64,000 bases of DNA from NCBI GenBank assembly GCA_964643965.1, contig CAZXVH010000014.1, positions 1-64,000 of the forward strand, read 5' to 3'. A model generated the notes under the pieces. That model saw only the letters and a program-made list of their open reading frames with translations. It ran no database searches and was not told the origin of the DNA. Below, piece after piece: positions 23,893 through 32,776 of the stretch. Origin of the DNA: GCA-2746795 sp964643965. GTDB taxonomy: Bacteria > Chloroflexota > Anaerolineae > Promineifilales > Promineifilaceae. The position numbers and the translations under genes are program-made. The stretch's first letter is position 1. The number at the start of each line of letters is the position of its first letter.

Positions 23893-25775
23893 TGACAAAT
23901 AAACTCTCCATTAAAACCGGAACCTGGTCGCTCATTCGCTTTCGTCCTTGGCTGTTTCTGGCAAGCGTGATCTTTATCAGCTATGCCTTTGTCATGCGCC
24001 TGGTACCCGCCTGGTTGGAAAGAACCTATTACGACCAATTGACAGGTGACATCAACTCCTCAGTGACATTGTGGACGCTGCTGGCGCTCATCGTTGTCGT
24101 GGAGATGACGCGGATGCTGGGGGATGTAACGGGTCATTGGAGCAGCGCCAAGGTACGTATGGCAGGGCAGTCGTTGATGCGCAAGAACATCACGGAGAAT
24201 GTACTGCGTAAACCGGGCGCCGTGCCGTTACCCGTTTCTACAGGCGACGCCATGAACCGTCTGGATGACGACCTGGCTGATTTTGCCGACTTCCCCACCT
24301 GGATTCCTGAACTGGTGGGGCATGGTTTGTTCACCCTGTTTGCCTTGATTGTGATGTTTCGCATTGCGCCGTGGATAACGGCCGTTGCCCTCATTCCGCT
24401 GCTTGGCGTTTTCTTCCTCAACCGTTTCGCCTTCGGCCGCTTCTTGAAATATGGGCACGAAGCCCGCGCCGCTTCCAGCCAGGTGACAGGCTTTCTGGGT
24501 GAAATCTTTGGCGCCATTCAGGCTATGAAAGTGGCGGATGCGGAGGCTGGCACGATGGCCTATTTTCAGCAGCTAAACGAGGAGCGCCGCATTGCCAACG
24601 TGCGCCAGGGCGTGTTTCATGCCACCTTTCAGGCCACCTGGGACAATATGGGCGATGTAGCGGTGGCGGTGATGGTGGTATTGGCGGGCATTGGCATGTC
24701 GCAGGGCACGTTTACGGTGGGTGATTTTGTGCTGTTCACCGGTTACCTGTTCTACGTCTCCCGCTTTCCGGCGACGATTGGCGGCTATATCTCGGAGATT
24801 GCCCAGCAGCGGGTGGTGCTGGATCGGATGCAGGCGATTACGCCGGAGGCGCCGCCGGAGAGTTTGGTAGCGCACGGGGAGTTGTATGAGGAGTCTGACC
24901 GCAAAGAACGCGAAGGGCGCAGAGAAAAAGCGGAGAATGGGTTGCCGGAGATACATGTGATTCGGAAAACGGCCGTTGCTGAATTACACGAGCTACAAGT
25001 GAAAAACCTAACTTACAGTTATCCATTAGTCCAGCATGATGGGAAGAACGGGCAATCGAAAATCCACAATCCGCAATCCACAATCGAAAATATTTCCCTC
25101 ACCCTGCCACGCGGCTCCTTCACCGTCATCACCGGCCGCATTGGTTCGGGCAAGACGACGCTGCTGCGGGCGCTGCTGGGACTGCTGCCATTGACCGCAG
25201 GCGAGATTCTGTGGAACGGGGAACGGGTTACTGATCCATCCACGTTTTTTACGCCGCCGCGCAGCGCCTACACGCCGCAAACGCCTCGTCTGTTTAGCGA
25301 GACGCTGCGAGGCAATGTGCTGCTGGGTTTGCCCGAGGCTGAGGTGGATTTGGCAGGGGCGGTGGAAACGGCCGTTCTCACCCCAGATATCGCCACATTA
25401 GAAAACGGCCTGGACACCGTCGTCGGTCCCCGCGGCGTACGCTTATCCGGGGGACAGCTGCAACGAGCCGCCGCCGCCCGGATGTTGGTGCGCAATGCGG
25501 AACTGCTGGTCTTTGACGACCTTTCTAGCGCTCTGGATGTAGAGACTGAGAAGCAGTTGTGGCAAAACCTGCTGGCCGGCGATAAGCAGAAAAAGGGGAC
25601 CTATCTGGTGGTTTCGCATCGGAGATTGGCGTTACAGCAGGCGGATCAGATAGTGGTGATGAAAAACGGCCGGATCGATGCCGTGGGTAAGTTAGATGAA
25701 TTGCTGACCAGTTCTGAAGAGATGCAATATCTATGGCATGGTGAACTAGCGAACCAAAATGGAGAAAAAGCATGA
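23892..25775 (+). CDS. ABC exporter half, membrane + ATPase (degenerate site half)
   Basis: A 627-residue ABC transporter, with membrane domain about 15-310 and ATPase domain about 365-610. Walker A is GRIGSGKTT, the signature VRLSGGQLQRAAAARM is perfect, but Walker B ends VFDDLSSALD, with Asp instead of the catalytic Glu; the H-loop is VSHRRL. This is the arrangement of the non-catalytic site in heterodimeric exporters, complementary to the partner at 21489. The linker (SDRKEREGRREKAENG, from 24894) and the loop before the first ATPase strands (GQSKIHNPQSTIEN, 25046-25090) come from intergenic-type repeats. It overlaps the GNAT gene upstream by one base and the hydrolase downstream by four (ATGA), so four genes are translationally coupled. 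Confidence 0.88.
   Translation: MTNKLSIKTGTWSLIRFRPWLFLASVIFISYAFVMRLVPAWLERTYYDQLTGDINSSVTLWTLLALIVVVEMTRMLGDVTGHWSSAKVRMAGQSLMRKNITENVLRKPGAVPLPVSTGDAMNRLDDDLADFADFPTWIPELVGHGLFTLFALIVMFRIAPWITAVALIPLLGVFFLNRFAFGRFLKYGHEARAASSQVTGFLGEIFGAIQAMKVADAEAGTMAYFQQLNEERRIANVRQGVFHATFQATWDNMGDVAVAVMVVLAGIGMSQGTFTVGDFVLFTGYLFYVSRFPATIGGYISEIAQQRVVLDRMQAITPEAPPESLVAHGELYEESDRKEREGRREKAENGLPEIHVIRKTAVAELHELQVKNLTYSYPLVQHDGKNGQSKIHNPQSTIENISLTLPRGSFTVITGRIGSGKTTLLRALLGLLPLTAGEILWNGERVTDPSTFFTPPRSAYTPQTPRLFSETLRGNVLLGLPEAEVDLAGAVETAVLTPDIATLENGLDTVVGPRGVRLSGGQLQRAAAARMLVRNAELLVFDDLSSALDVETEKQLWQNLLAGDKQKKGTYLVVSHRRLALQQADQIVVMKNGRIDAVGKLDELLTSSEEMQYLWHGELANQNGEKA
25046..25090. repeat. heptad repeat inside coding sequence, AATCCAC type
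   Basis: Units AATCGAA, AATCCAC, AATCCGC, AATCCAC, AATCGAA in strict 7-base phase, translated in the same structural place (loop before the first ATPase strands) as the repeat in the partner gene. Confidence 0.8.
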
Positions 25776-26572
25776 CTTATCAATTTGCTGAGATAAATGG
25801 TACAAACATTCATTATGAGGTGCGAAGGGAAGGAACGGCCGTTGTGCTGCTCCACGCTGGCATTGTCAACCTAAACATGTGGGAACCTCAAATGGAGGCG
25901 TTTACGCGGCGCCATCGCGTATTGCGTTACGATATACGGGGTTGGGGAGAAACCATGCGTCCAGATGGTTCTTTTTGCGATCATGACGACTTGCGCGGTT
26001 TATTACAGCATATTGGCATCGAAAAAGCGACCCTTGTAGGTATATCCTTCGGCGGCAAAATTGCTTTAGATTTCACCCTCACCTATCTACATATGGTGGA
26101 AAAGCTACTGTTAGTTGGCTCTGGTCTTGGTGGGTATACGTGGACTGATAAAGAAAATGTAGAAAAGTATACAGCAATGGAAGTTGCTTATGAACGAGGC
26201 GATTTGAGGGCGTCGGCTGAATTAGAAACACAAATTTGGTTTGATGGCCTACACCGTACACCCACTCAAGTCAACCAAGCCGCTCGCCAACACATTTACG
26301 ATTTGGTACTGCACACTCACACATTGCCCGAAGGAGAAGGCGTACGTATTGAACTCGATCCGCCAGCTATTGGCCGATTAGCAGAAATTGCAGTGCCTAC
26401 CCTCGTCGTCGTTGGGGTAGAAGATGTGCCTGACATTCAGACTATCGCTCAGGTACTAAAACAAAACATTCCAGATGTACAATTTGTTTCGATGGAAAAT
26501 ACAGCTCATTTCCCTTGTACAGAAAAACCGGCAGAATTCAATCAACTTGTCCTATCTTTTTTAGAAAACTAG
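25772..26572 (+). CDS. alpha/beta-fold hydrolase
   Basis: A 266-residue alpha/beta hydrolase. The oxyanion-loop motif VVLLHAGIVNLNMWEPQ, the strand VLRYDIRGWGET, the nucleophile elbow VGISFGGKIAL (Ser near residue 94) and the His in NTAHFPCTEKPAEF (near 250) are clear; the acid is probably the Asp in VVGVEDVPD. It belongs with esterases, lactonases or C-C hydrolases; the substrate is not readable. The start overlaps the ABC gene by four bases, so it is the last member of the exporter operon. A second copy of its last 17 codons, slightly diverged, lies downstream at 26730-26783. A double-hairpin element begins right at its stop codon. Confidence 0.88.
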   Translation: MTYQFAEINGTNIHYEVRREGTAVVLLHAGIVNLNMWEPQMEAFTRRHRVLRYDIRGWGETMRPDGSFCDHDDLRGLLQHIGIEKATLVGISFGGKIALDFTLTYLHMVEKLLLVGSGLGGYTWTDKENVEKYTAMEVAYERGDLRASAELETQIWFDGLHRTPTQVNQAARQHIYDLVLHTHTLPEGEGVRIELDPPAIGRLAEIAVPTLVVVGVEDVPDIQTIAQVLKQNIPDVQFVSMENTAHFPCTEKPAEFNQLVLSFLEN

Positions 26573-26627
26573 TAGCCGCGGTTTTTTACCGCGTCTTCCA
26601 GAGGCGAGGTAAGAATACCTCGGCTAC
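26572..26627. repeat. double-hairpin intergenic element, copy 1
   Basis: An outer stem GTAGCCG/CGGCTAC encloses two hairpins, one around CGCGGTTTTTTACCGCG and one around GAGGTAAGAATACCTC. The same plan appears at 45715-45765 with different sequence. It may act as a terminator or RNA-stability element of the exporter operon. Confidence 0.6.
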
Positions 26628-26668
26628 AAAAAGAGGTTCCCCCACAGGCTGTTAATGAGGAGGCGTTT

Positions 26669-26794
26669 ATGGCAGTGAATAAAAAAGGAATGCGGAAAGT
26701 GAACTACAAAGGGCGCCCATTTATCCAGCATGGAAAAACCGGCGGGATTCGATCAACTCGTTCTATCATTTTTAGAAAACTAGTCAATACCTGA
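26669..26794 (+). pseudogene. 41-codon chimeric ORF at a recombination scar
   Basis: ATG 26669 follows GAGGAGGC, a strong ribosome-binding site. It reads MAVNKKGMRKVNYKGRPFIQ, which looks like the start of a conserved protein, then runs out of frame through the duplicated hydrolase end (GKTGGIRSTRSIIFRK) to TGA 26792. I think the 5' end of one gene has been joined to the 3' end of another. The 513 bases between 26573 and 27085 contain only this, the double hairpin and the duplicated hydrolase tail; I see nothing else in them. Confidence 0.45.
26730..26783 (+). pseudogene. duplicated 3' end of the alpha/beta hydrolase gene
   Basis: In this frame the DNA encodes MEKPAGFDQLVLSFLEN then TAG. The intact hydrolase ends TEKPAEFNQLVLSFLEN then TAG. 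Fourteen of 17 residues agree. It is what is left of a second, related hydrolase gene or of a local duplication. Confidence 0.8.
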
Positions 26795-27085
26795 CTAAAA
26801 GACTACCGACTTTCTGGACGACAGCCCTTACAATTTTTGTGGTCAACTATTTTCGGCATGGGCCAAGTTAGCTTTAAACTTTTTACAATGATCACCACGA
26901 ATGTCAGAAAGGAGCGCATTCATTGCTTTCTAAAATTCGTTGTCATCGCAAGAAAAGAGATCACTTCACAAAAAAGCATCAAGCTAATTTTATGGACATT
27001 TGAACCATACTCTAAAAACAGAACAGACTCTCATCTTTATCACGCGATTTTGCAAAATCGCGCGACAACAGTGGATAAAGAAATC

Positions 27086-27622
27086 ATGAATGAAGGCGAT
27101 AAACTAAAAGAAGAAGGTTTGACCCTGTTCCACAAAGGGGAATTGGATAATGCGATAAGTGTGTTTGAAACGGCCGTTTCCACTTACGCCGCCGAACAAA
27201 ACCCCACCGGTCAGGCTGAAATGCTCAACAACATCGGCGTCATCCACCGGCTGCGCGGCCAGCACGACGCTTCCCTGGAAGCGCTCACCGCCGCCGACGC
27301 CCTCTGCCAGGAAACCAACGACATCAACCGGCGGGCGCAGGTTTTGGGCAACATGGGCGATCTCTACGCCAGCATGGGCGACAAAGAGACGGCCGCCCGC
27401 TGTTACAGCGACGCCTCCGCCCTCTTTGCCCAGGATGGCGACGGGAAAAAACAGAGCCAGGTATTAAAAGCGTTGAGCCTCATGCGCCTGCGCCAGGGGC
27501 AATGGTTGCCAGCCATGACCCATATGGAGCAAAGTCTGGCGGTCAAGCCAAAGCGCGGCCTGTTTGGGTCATTGTTTCTGATTCTGATTCGCTTTGCTTT
27601 GGGGTTGTTCGGGGGGAAATAA
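27086..27622 (+). CDS. tetratricopeptide-repeat protein with C-terminal hydrophobic anchor
   Basis: A 178-residue protein made of about four TPR units (EGLTLFHKGELDNAISVFETAV; AEMLNNIGVIHRLRGQHDASLEALTAADAL; AQVLGNMGDLYASMGDKETAARCYSDASAL; SQVLKALSLMRLRQGQWLPAMTHMEQSL), ending in a hydrophobic stretch SLFLILIRFALGLFGG that may bind the membrane. TPR proteins act as docking platforms; the partner is unknown. The open frame extends back to 26837 but that part has no TPR character; ATG 27086 (MNEGDKLKEEG) is the natural start, although its ribosome-binding site is weak. It is followed at 101 bases by the peroxiredoxin gene on the same strand. Confidence 0.75.
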   Translation: MNEGDKLKEEGLTLFHKGELDNAISVFETAVSTYAAEQNPTGQAEMLNNIGVIHRLRGQHDASLEALTAADALCQETNDINRRAQVLGNMGDLYASMGDKETAARCYSDASALFAQDGDGKKQSQVLKALSLMRLRQGQWLPAMTHMEQSLAVKPKRGLFGSLFLILIRFALGLFGGK

Positions 27623-27722
27623 TGAGAAACTACCAAACCGTTTTGCCGCCGTGGGCATTACACAAATTCTTCCGGCATTCCCAGCCAGCGCTCCACCAGA
27701 TTCAAACCAAAAGAGGAAAAAT

Positions 27723-28202
27723 ATGTTATCAATTGGCGACGCCGCCCCCGATTTTGAACTGCTCTCAGATGAAAACAAACCCGTTAAACTGTCTGACTTT
27801 CGCGGGCAGCGGGTGATTCTCTTTTTCTATCCCAAAGCGGCCACATCCGGCTGCACCACCCAGGCCTGCGGCTTCCGCGACAATTACGCCGCTATCCAGG
27901 CAGCCAATGGCGTCGTCATCGGCCTCAGTCCGGACGCGCCGGAGGCACTGGCAAAGTGGAAAACAGAGGAACATTTCCCCTACCCGCTGCTCTCAGACCC
28001 CGACCATATCGTCGCCGAAGCATACGACGTATGGGGCGAAAAGAAGATGTACGGCAACAGCTACATGGGTATCATTCGCAGCCATTTTGTGGTGGGCGCG
28101 GACGGCACAATTGAAGATGTGCAGTACAAAATCAGCCCCCAAAACAGCGTTGAAAAAGCGGTTGAATTTGTGAGTTCAGGAAGCGGGGGGCGTGAGGCGT
28201 AA
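27723..28202 (+). CDS. bcp: peroxiredoxin, BCP/PrxQ type
   Basis: A thiol peroxidase of 159 residues that reduces hydrogen peroxide and organic peroxides in the cytoplasm using thioredoxin. MLSIGDAAPDFELLSDENKPVKLSDFRGQRVILFFYPKAATSGCTTQACGFRD is the typical start: Cys44 is the peroxidatic cysteine and Cys49, five residues on, the resolving cysteine of the atypical 2-Cys PrxQ group. The usual TPGCT is TSGCT here, a mild variation. The C-terminal part VWGEKKMYGNSYMGIIRSHFVVGADGTIEDV is also standard. ATG 27723 has AAAGAGGAAA upstream. The longer frame from 27594 overlaps the TPR gene and is not supported. Confidence 0.93.
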   Translation: MLSIGDAAPDFELLSDENKPVKLSDFRGQRVILFFYPKAATSGCTTQACGFRDNYAAIQAANGVVIGLSPDAPEALAKWKTEEHFPYPLLSDPDHIVAEAYDVWGEKKMYGNSYMGIIRSHFVVGADGTIEDVQYKISPQNSVEKAVEFVSSGSGGREA

Positions 28203-28224
28203 AAATCCTCTCGTTTCACGGCCG

Positions 28225-31200
28225 TTACTCTTCAATTACCAGGGTAGTTAAGAAAACGCGATCATCGGGAAGCGGGGCGCCATCGGGAGCAACGGCCGTT
28301 ACCCGCGCCAACACACCATCGGCCAGCCGTTGGTAAAATCCAGTCAGTAGCGAATACTGGCCCGGCGGCAAACCGGTCAAATCCAGCCTGACCACCTCTG
28401 GCACAATTTCACCGGCCGTCCATTGGCCGGTGGGGTAGCTGTTGAAAACGGGATAGCTGTCCTGCTGGCGCAGCGGTGGCTGGCCCGGCTCACTGTCTGC
28501 CAGATGGACAAAGCGCGTGTAATCCACCTGCCCCTCAGCCAACGCCTGCCAGTACAGCGTCAACTTGGCTTCACGCTCCGTTTGCGCCAGGTCATAACCC
28601 AGTAATCGAATGGCATCACCAAAAACGGCCGTTACCGGCGTCATCTTCTCCGGCGCATCAAAATGGGGCGTATGGGGCTGGAACTGCCACGTCCCATCCT
28701 CTGGCCGCAAAACCCCCAGACGGCGCGTAAGAACGGCCGTTTCTGGAGCAGCCACCTCATACAACTGCACCATTAAAGGATATGGTCCAGCCGTCGGCGA
28801 CAGAGTCGGCAGCGACAACGCCAACCAATCCGGCGTCCACTCGCCTGGCTGCCAGCCGCTGCTGGGCAAAAAACCAAAACCCGGCTGCACATCCATCTGG
28901 CGCAGCCATTGCCCCTGGGCGTCCGTCAGGCGCAGGGAAACATTGTAATTTTGGGTCAGCGGCCGGGCCGTAAACCAGGCCAGATGCAAATCCAATACCG
29001 GCTCATCTGGGCGCAGAACGGCCGTCTCCAGGGCTACATCCAGGTCACCTCGCGCCGCCAATTCCGCGCCAGCCGCCGCTGAAACCGACGTCGGCCGCAA
29101 AAAGAGATCGCCCCGCACCAGGCCAGAATTGGTCAGCGGTTGGTGGCCGGCTACCAGCAGGCGCGGCGCATATAAACCAGGCGGCATATTGGATGGCAGG
29201 GTGAGTGAAAACGTTTGTTGGGCTGTTAACGGAGCGGCCGCCACCGCAAAAGCGGGTGGCTCCACGATGTCTACCAGGCCAGGGCGCGTAATCGCGGGGG
29301 AATAGAGCGCCACTGTCACTTGGGGGCTGGCCGCCACCGCTTCGCCGGCCCACTGCATCTCGATCACCAGCGTTTGCCCGGCCTGTAAACTGTCGGCGCT
29401 GTACTGGTAAGCAGTCAGCGCCAGGCCCTCGCTAAAAGCAATCGACTCGTCGGCATGGTGGAGATAGGCCATCTGGGCGAAATCCCAGTTCAAATTGGTT
29501 GCGGGCAGTGGTTTTTGCCGCCAGATCGTGACGGCTATAAAAATGAGGAGCAGGCCAACAACCGCCACAATCCATTGGCGACCCGGCCATCTCCAGCGCG
29601 GCGGCCATAACAAAAATAGCAGGATGAAAACGGCCGTTACCGACGCCATCTCCGCCCCCAGCCGCACGGGAGTGTGGGAGAGACGCAGCGCCAACTGATG
29701 GTCGCCCGGCGGCAGCGTCACCATCATCAAGCCAGAACCGGGGGCGGGCTGACTGGTAATTCGCTGCCCATCCAGTTCCGCTATCCAACCCGGCCAGGCC
29801 AGCGTGGGCAAAACCAGCGTCGTTTCCGTTTGCGCCGCCACTGACCACAATTGCCGGGCCGTCCGGCGTTCTATCAACGCCACGTCCGCCATCCCCGCTA
29901 ACACCGCCACCCGGTCCCGGTCGCCCTCGTTGAGCCACGGGCTGGTATAAGGACGCGGCTGCACGGCGGGCGGCAAATACTCAGCGCTGACGGTGCTGCC
30001 GATATTACCACTGTACCATTCATATTCCGCCAATTTTCGCGCCGTCACATCGGCGTCGGAGAGCGGCATATAATCGGGGTGCAAATCGGCCAGGGCCGAC
30101 AACAGGAGCAGGGCGCTCAAGGCAGGAACCAGCCATTTACGCCCCGGCAGCAGCGCCAACGCTCCCGCCGCCAACGCCCCGGCAAACGCCTGCACCGACA
30201 AAAAACGCCAGGGAAACTGAGTGAAGGAGAGCAAAGGCAGCGTCTCCCACAACCAACGAGAGAGCGGCGTAATCATCACCGTCGCCACCAGCATACTCAG
30301 CCCCACAAACCAGGCCACTACCGGCGACGCCGGCCTGTTTTTGCGCCAGAAGAGCAAGAGCAGCAAACCGGAAACGGCCGTTATCCCCTGCGCCAGCCCC
30401 ATTTTAAAGGCATTGCCCCTATCCACCTCATAATCAAACAGCCAGGAACGCTGCACCAGATCCGTCCCACGAAAATGGTTGCCAAAGTGAAAATATCCTT
30501 CCGTTACCGGCCCTAACTGCGCCAGCGATTGCTCCGCCAGCGCCGGCACAAAAAACCAGGCAGCCAAGGCCAGCGCCAAAAACAGGCCGGCCACAGGCAG
30601 GGCAGCCGCTCTGGCCACGCCTTGCCTCGTCGTCGCCGCCTCACGCCGGCCAAACCAGCAGCGCAGCAGCAAATACAAAAGCAAAAACGGAGAAAATATC
30701 AGCGCCGAGATGTTGTGGCTCAATACCAGCGCCGCATACGCCAGGGCAAACAAAGCCACCGGCCGCCCCACCTGTTTGGTGGAAAAGGGAGAGTGAGCCG
30801 CCGCCGCCAAAACGCCATCCGCTGTGAGCAATACCAACGGATAAAAAGCCATCGCCCAAAATTCCGCCAGCGAATCGCCGCGCACATAGATGTTGACCAT
30901 GTGGAACGGGGCGGTGGTATACGCCACCGAAGCCAACAGCCCGGCCCAGGGATTGCCAAACCAGCGCCGCGCCAGGGCAAACATGCCTCCCGCCGCTGCC
31001 AGGAAGCCCGCCAACTGCGCCAATTGGATCGCCCGCACAAAAGAAAAGCCAAAGAGACGGAAAACGGCCGTTATGTAAATGGAAAGCGGCGCGTAAAAAT
31101 TATAAAAGGGGTAGCCATAACCATAATTTGCATCCGGCATCCACCGCACCGGAAAATGACCGTCACGCAGCGCCGTCTCCAGTTGGTGCAGCCGCTGCAA

Positions 31201-31368
31201 CAAAAAAGGGCTGTCGCCGCCACCCCGGGTATTGAGCAGACCCGGCCCCACCAGCAGGGGCAGCGCCACCAGCAGCGCCGCCGCCAACGCCCCCGCCAGG
31301 CACAAAAAAACAGCAGAGGAAAACCACGCCTCTCTCTTATCGGTGGTGGTTTTCCTCTGCTGTGACAT
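28225..31368 (-). CDS. large GT-C-like membrane protein, PTPS-related family
   Basis: A 1047-residue protein. Residues about 15-450 carry some 10-12 transmembrane helices; the first extracytoplasmic loop contains LRDGHFPVRWMPDANYGYGYPFYNFYAPLSIY, the hallmark of the family labelled 6-pyruvoyl-tetrahydropterin synthase-related (PF10131-like). Despite that name it resembles GT-C lipid-linked glycosyltransferases. A beta-rich soluble region follows (about 455-560), two more hydrophobic segments near 560-600, and then three Ig/jelly-roll-like modules to the C-terminus, outside the cell. It probably moves a sugar from a lipid carrier to a surface polymer or protein; that is inference. It is the last gene of a minus-strand envelope block (28225-35674). 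It carries about seven copies of AACGGCCGTT. Confidence 0.75.
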   Translation of the reverse strand: MSQQRKTTTDKREAWFSSAVFLCLAGALAAALLVALPLLVGPGLLNTRGGGDSPFLLQRLHQLETALRDGHFPVRWMPDANYGYGYPFYNFYAPLSIYITAVFRLFGFSFVRAIQLAQLAGFLAAAGGMFALARRWFGNPWAGLLASVAYTTAPFHMVNIYVRGDSLAEFWAMAFYPLVLLTADGVLAAAAHSPFSTKQVGRPVALFALAYAALVLSHNISALIFSPFLLLYLLLRCWFGRREAATTRQGVARAAALPVAGLFLALALAAWFFVPALAEQSLAQLGPVTEGYFHFGNHFRGTDLVQRSWLFDYEVDRGNAFKMGLAQGITAVSGLLLLLFWRKNRPASPVVAWFVGLSMLVATVMITPLSRWLWETLPLLSFTQFPWRFLSVQAFAGALAAGALALLPGRKWLVPALSALLLLSALADLHPDYMPLSDADVTARKLAEYEWYSGNIGSTVSAEYLPPAVQPRPYTSPWLNEGDRDRVAVLAGMADVALIERRTARQLWSVAAQTETTLVLPTLAWPGWIAELDGQRITSQPAPGSGLMMVTLPPGDHQLALRLSHTPVRLGAEMASVTAVFILLFLLWPPRWRWPGRQWIVAVVGLLLIFIAVTIWRQKPLPATNLNWDFAQMAYLHHADESIAFSEGLALTAYQYSADSLQAGQTLVIEMQWAGEAVAASPQVTVALYSPAITRPGLVDIVEPPAFAVAAAPLTAQQTFSLTLPSNMPPGLYAPRLLVAGHQPLTNSGLVRGDLFLRPTSVSAAAGAELAARGDLDVALETAVLRPDEPVLDLHLAWFTARPLTQNYNVSLRLTDAQGQWLRQMDVQPGFGFLPSSGWQPGEWTPDWLALSLPTLSPTAGPYPLMVQLYEVAAPETAVLTRRLGVLRPEDGTWQFQPHTPHFDAPEKMTPVTAVFGDAIRLLGYDLAQTEREAKLTLYWQALAEGQVDYTRFVHLADSEPGQPPLRQQDSYPVFNSYPTGQWTAGEIVPEVVRLDLTGLPPGQYSLLTGFYQRLADGVLARVTAVAPDGAPLPDDRVFLTTLVIEE

Positions 31369-31435
31369 GGGCGAAGGGCGCCGGGTGGCAAAGTGGCAGA
31401 GCGTCGCTGCCGCCTGGCTGCGTTACGCTGTTTTC

Positions 31436-32728
31436 CTAACCGCTGGTGCGGCGCAAAAGCAAGAACAGAATGCCGCCGAGCATAAGGACCGCGACTACCA
31501 GCAGCACGATGCCAAAAATAACCATGGTGTTCGCGCCGCCGCTATCCGGGCTGCCGCCATCCACCTCAGCGGTGGGCATGGCGGTCACGGTCGCTGTCGC
31601 TTCAGCCTCAGTTTCCATGCGGATGCGGCTGCCAAATAAGACGCCATAGGTCTGCCCTACTTCCACGTTTAAATCCGCATAATCAATGGTGGTCGGTTCC
31701 AGGCGATTGGGCAAAATCTGGCGCACCTGGTACGCATCCGGCGCTAAACCCTGGAAACAAACGGGGTCTACGCTGCCGGTGGCAATGGCCTGCCCCACAA
31801 TGGCGGAGGGATTGGCCACCGTGAAGGTCACGCCGGCCATAAACCCTTCGTCGGCGTCCTGGAGGCCGTTGCCATTTACATCGTTAAAGGCATTGGCGCA
31901 GATGGTACCGCCGGCCGGAGTGGGCGAAGGCGTATCGGTAGGCACGGGCGTAAAGGTCGCCGTTTCCGCGGGGGTGGCTGTTTCTGTGGGCGGCACAGGG
32001 GTATTGGTGACAGGGGGCGGCGGCGGCAAAGTGGGCAGCGGCGGCGGGGTATTGGTGGGCGGCGGCCCGACTTCAATCAGTTCGGCCGTATCAAACCACA
32101 CATCCAGATGCGCCCGGCATTGGTTGACGCCCTTCACCGCCCAATTAGCCGAGGTGTAAACGGTAATGGTGCTGTTGGTGGCGGTGGTTTCCACAGAAAT
32201 TTGCTGCCAGGTATCATGGGGACTGGCGGAACCGCTCCACACGATGTCATTGTCATACCAGATGCCGCCGTTACCGCTGGGGTCAATACCGGCCCTCACA
32301 TTCATCTGTAAGCCACCTTCAGAAGCGGCCGGATATTGATCCATGGAACCGCGCCCTCTGGCCCAAAAGGTGAAGCGGTAAGTGGAACCAGGGGTGACGC
32401 TCACATTTTGCCAGACGCCAGCGTGCCACGTATCCCACTGATTGCCCACATGTTGGGAAACGGAGCCGCTGTGAACCAGGGCCGGGTTGGTTTCAGCCGA
32501 CCATTTGGGGCTTTTAACGTAGCCGTTGGTGCAATTGCTAAAATCGCCGGCCACTTCATCCCAACGCACCCAATCAGAGGCGGCGCCATCCGCATTATAG
32601 GGCTGTTCAAAGCCTGCATTTTTCAACAAGTTTGTCTGCCGGGCAGGCGCGGCTTCGCCAGGCAAAGCGACCGCAAACAAGGCCAGCAGCAAAACGATAA
32701 AACCGGAAAATTTTAATATTTTTTTCAT
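31436..32728 (-). CDS. secreted surface protein: CBM-like domain, PT linker, SdrB-like calcium domain, membrane anchor
   Basis: A 430-residue exported protein. It has a signal peptide (1-27, ending EAAPARQ); a carbohydrate-binding-module-like beta-sandwich (about 35-205; LLKNAGFEQPY, VWQNVSVTPGSTYRFTFWARG); a Pro/Thr linker (about 210-285); an SdrD B-like domain (about 290-365) with the calcium loop DVNGNGLQDADE; and a C-terminal transmembrane helix (NTMVIFGIVLLVVAVLMLGGILFLLLRR) that anchors it. It probably displays the sugar-binding module on the cell surface. The neighbour at 32777 shares the linker-SdrB-anchor plan, so the two are partial paralogues. It is transcribed with the adjacent membrane glycosyltransferase-like genes. 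Confidence 0.75.
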   Translation of the reverse strand: MKKILKFSGFIVLLLALFAVALPGEAAPARQTNLLKNAGFEQPYNADGAASDWVRWDEVAGDFSNCTNGYVKSPKWSAETNPALVHSGSVSQHVGNQWDTWHAGVWQNVSVTPGSTYRFTFWARGRGSMDQYPAASEGGLQMNVRAGIDPSGNGGIWYDNDIVWSGSASPHDTWQQISVETTATNSTITVYTSANWAVKGVNQCRAHLDVWFDTAELIEVGPPPTNTPPPLPTLPPPPPVTNTPVPPTETATPAETATFTPVPTDTPSPTPAGGTICANAFNDVNGNGLQDADEGFMAGVTFTVANPSAIVGQAIATGSVDPVCFQGLAPDAYQVRQILPNRLEPTTIDYADLNVEVGQTYGVLFGSRIRMETEAEATATVTAMPTAEVDGGSPDSGGANTMVIFGIVLLVVAVLMLGGILFLLLRRTSG

Positions 32729-32776
32729 ACGATCTACCTCAGAAATCCCACAAGTTTTTTCTTTTTTAGACGGCGT

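Noticed and set aside
30529..31365. 278-codon open frame on the plus strand
   Set aside because: Antisense to the PTPS-related membrane protein; it is rich in Arg/Gln/Pro as expected for the reverse of a hydrophobic, GC-rich gene and has no family features.
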